Shown: positions 63,528 through 64,000 of the stretch, in pieces
How the letters are laid out: each line of letters starts with the position of its first letter
Position numbering within the stretch: position 1 is the stretch's first letter
Assembly (NCBI RefSeq): GCF_902459465.1
Contig: NC_047062.1
Location: 22,945,919-23,009,918 of the forward strand
Reading direction: 5' to 3'
Length of the DNA: 64,000 nt
DNA from: Asterias rubens
Taxonomy: Eukaryota; Echinodermata; Asteroidea; Forcipulatida; Asteriidae
Position numbers and translations under genes: made by a program
Notes under the pieces: model-generated
Databases searched by the model: none
What the model was told of the DNA's origin: nothing
Seen by the model: the letters and a program-made list of their open reading frames with translations, nothing else

Positions 63528-64000
63528 ACTCAATGCATATATGGCAAGACAAGTTCTCAAAAGAACATTAACTACCCAGCAAATATATTGTACATCGAAA
63601 GCAAAAGTGTTGCTGTTTATCCCTGTGGATGAACACCCTTAAAAATGTACAGTATGTGTGCATGGGATCAAGGAGGAGTCGGATGTTATCCATGTAAGAG
63701 AAAGTCTGTTTTGGTTATCAGGGACTTTGCACCACTGTCAGCAATGGGCATACATCAACCAGGGACCAAACCCCCTATGAATAGAAGACTTCCCAATAGG
63801 AAGGAATTTATCAACTGCATATTATGCAGTTGAAGGATAAAGGTGCTAAACCTTTAGGTCAGTAGTCTGTGTTGAACCGCATATATCCCATACAGGTATT
63901 ATGAGTTAAAAAAAATAACATTCCCTGTAGTGTATTATTGCTGCTTAAGCTTACCCTGGTTTAAAGCCAGGGCCAGTAGAAGCAGGACGGAGCACGGTAT

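Larger units (their letters stand above)
49746..64000 (+). other. Calpain first intron (continues past the window)
   Basis: No further calpain exon or other gene is recognisable. Listed repeats apart, 50230-51900, 52110-53650, 53840-56245, 56640-57790, 59865-60710, 61500-62365 and 62720-63250 show only AT-rich sequence. Short frames on both strands there have no family features. Confidence 0.55.

Overview
The window looks like nuclear DNA of an invertebrate animal, most likely a marine deuterostome and perhaps an echinoderm. The reasons are GT-AG introns of 0.1-3.6 kb, AT-rich spacers, CD36-family and calpain genes, and very dense short repeats (tRNA-derived SINEs, foldback and TTAA-flanked MITEs, 5'-truncated LINE tails). 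The species assignment is a judgement from style, not proof. No bacterial operons, CRISPR array or viral gene is visible.

Four genes, all on the + strand, can be supported. (1) 804-2206: the last two coding exons of a low-complexity nuclear-type protein with ten RLG motifs, probably C19orf47-like; its 5' part lies left of the window. (2) 11771-30550: a complete 12-exon gene, here called gene A, for a 519-residue CD36/scavenger receptor B/LIMP-2 family protein. (3) 35049-44643: a complete 12-exon paralogue, gene B, of 496 residues. (4) 49599-49745: the first coding exon of a calpain-type cysteine protease, preceded by a likely 5' untranslated exon ending at 47840 and followed by an intron running past the right edge.

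Genes A and B have the same 12-exon layout, the same intron phases, and six exons of exactly equal length (158, 142, 142, 70, 74 and 52 bases), so they are an old tandem duplication. They differ in their cytosolic tails: gene B ends with an acidic dileucine signal split across its last splice junction, gene A with a tyrosine-type YNSI motif. They also differ in luminal cysteines: gene B has the four-cysteine pattern of LIMP-2, while gene A has lost one pair and gained a single new cysteine.

Spacers and introns are filled with repeats. The main ones are a tRNA-headed SINE whose 3' tail resembles the 3' end of an L2/CR1-like LINE found in two copies; a roughly 350-390 bp MITE flanked by TTAA (piggyBac-type); several foldback families, some nested in older repeats; and a strikingly regular array of nineteen 65-bp units in intron 8 of gene A. 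Regions not listed as a feature showed me nothing beyond AT-rich unique sequence. I found no clearly new molecular system; the best leads are the CD36-family pair with divergent sorting tails, the SINE/LINE tail sharing, and the nested MITE history.
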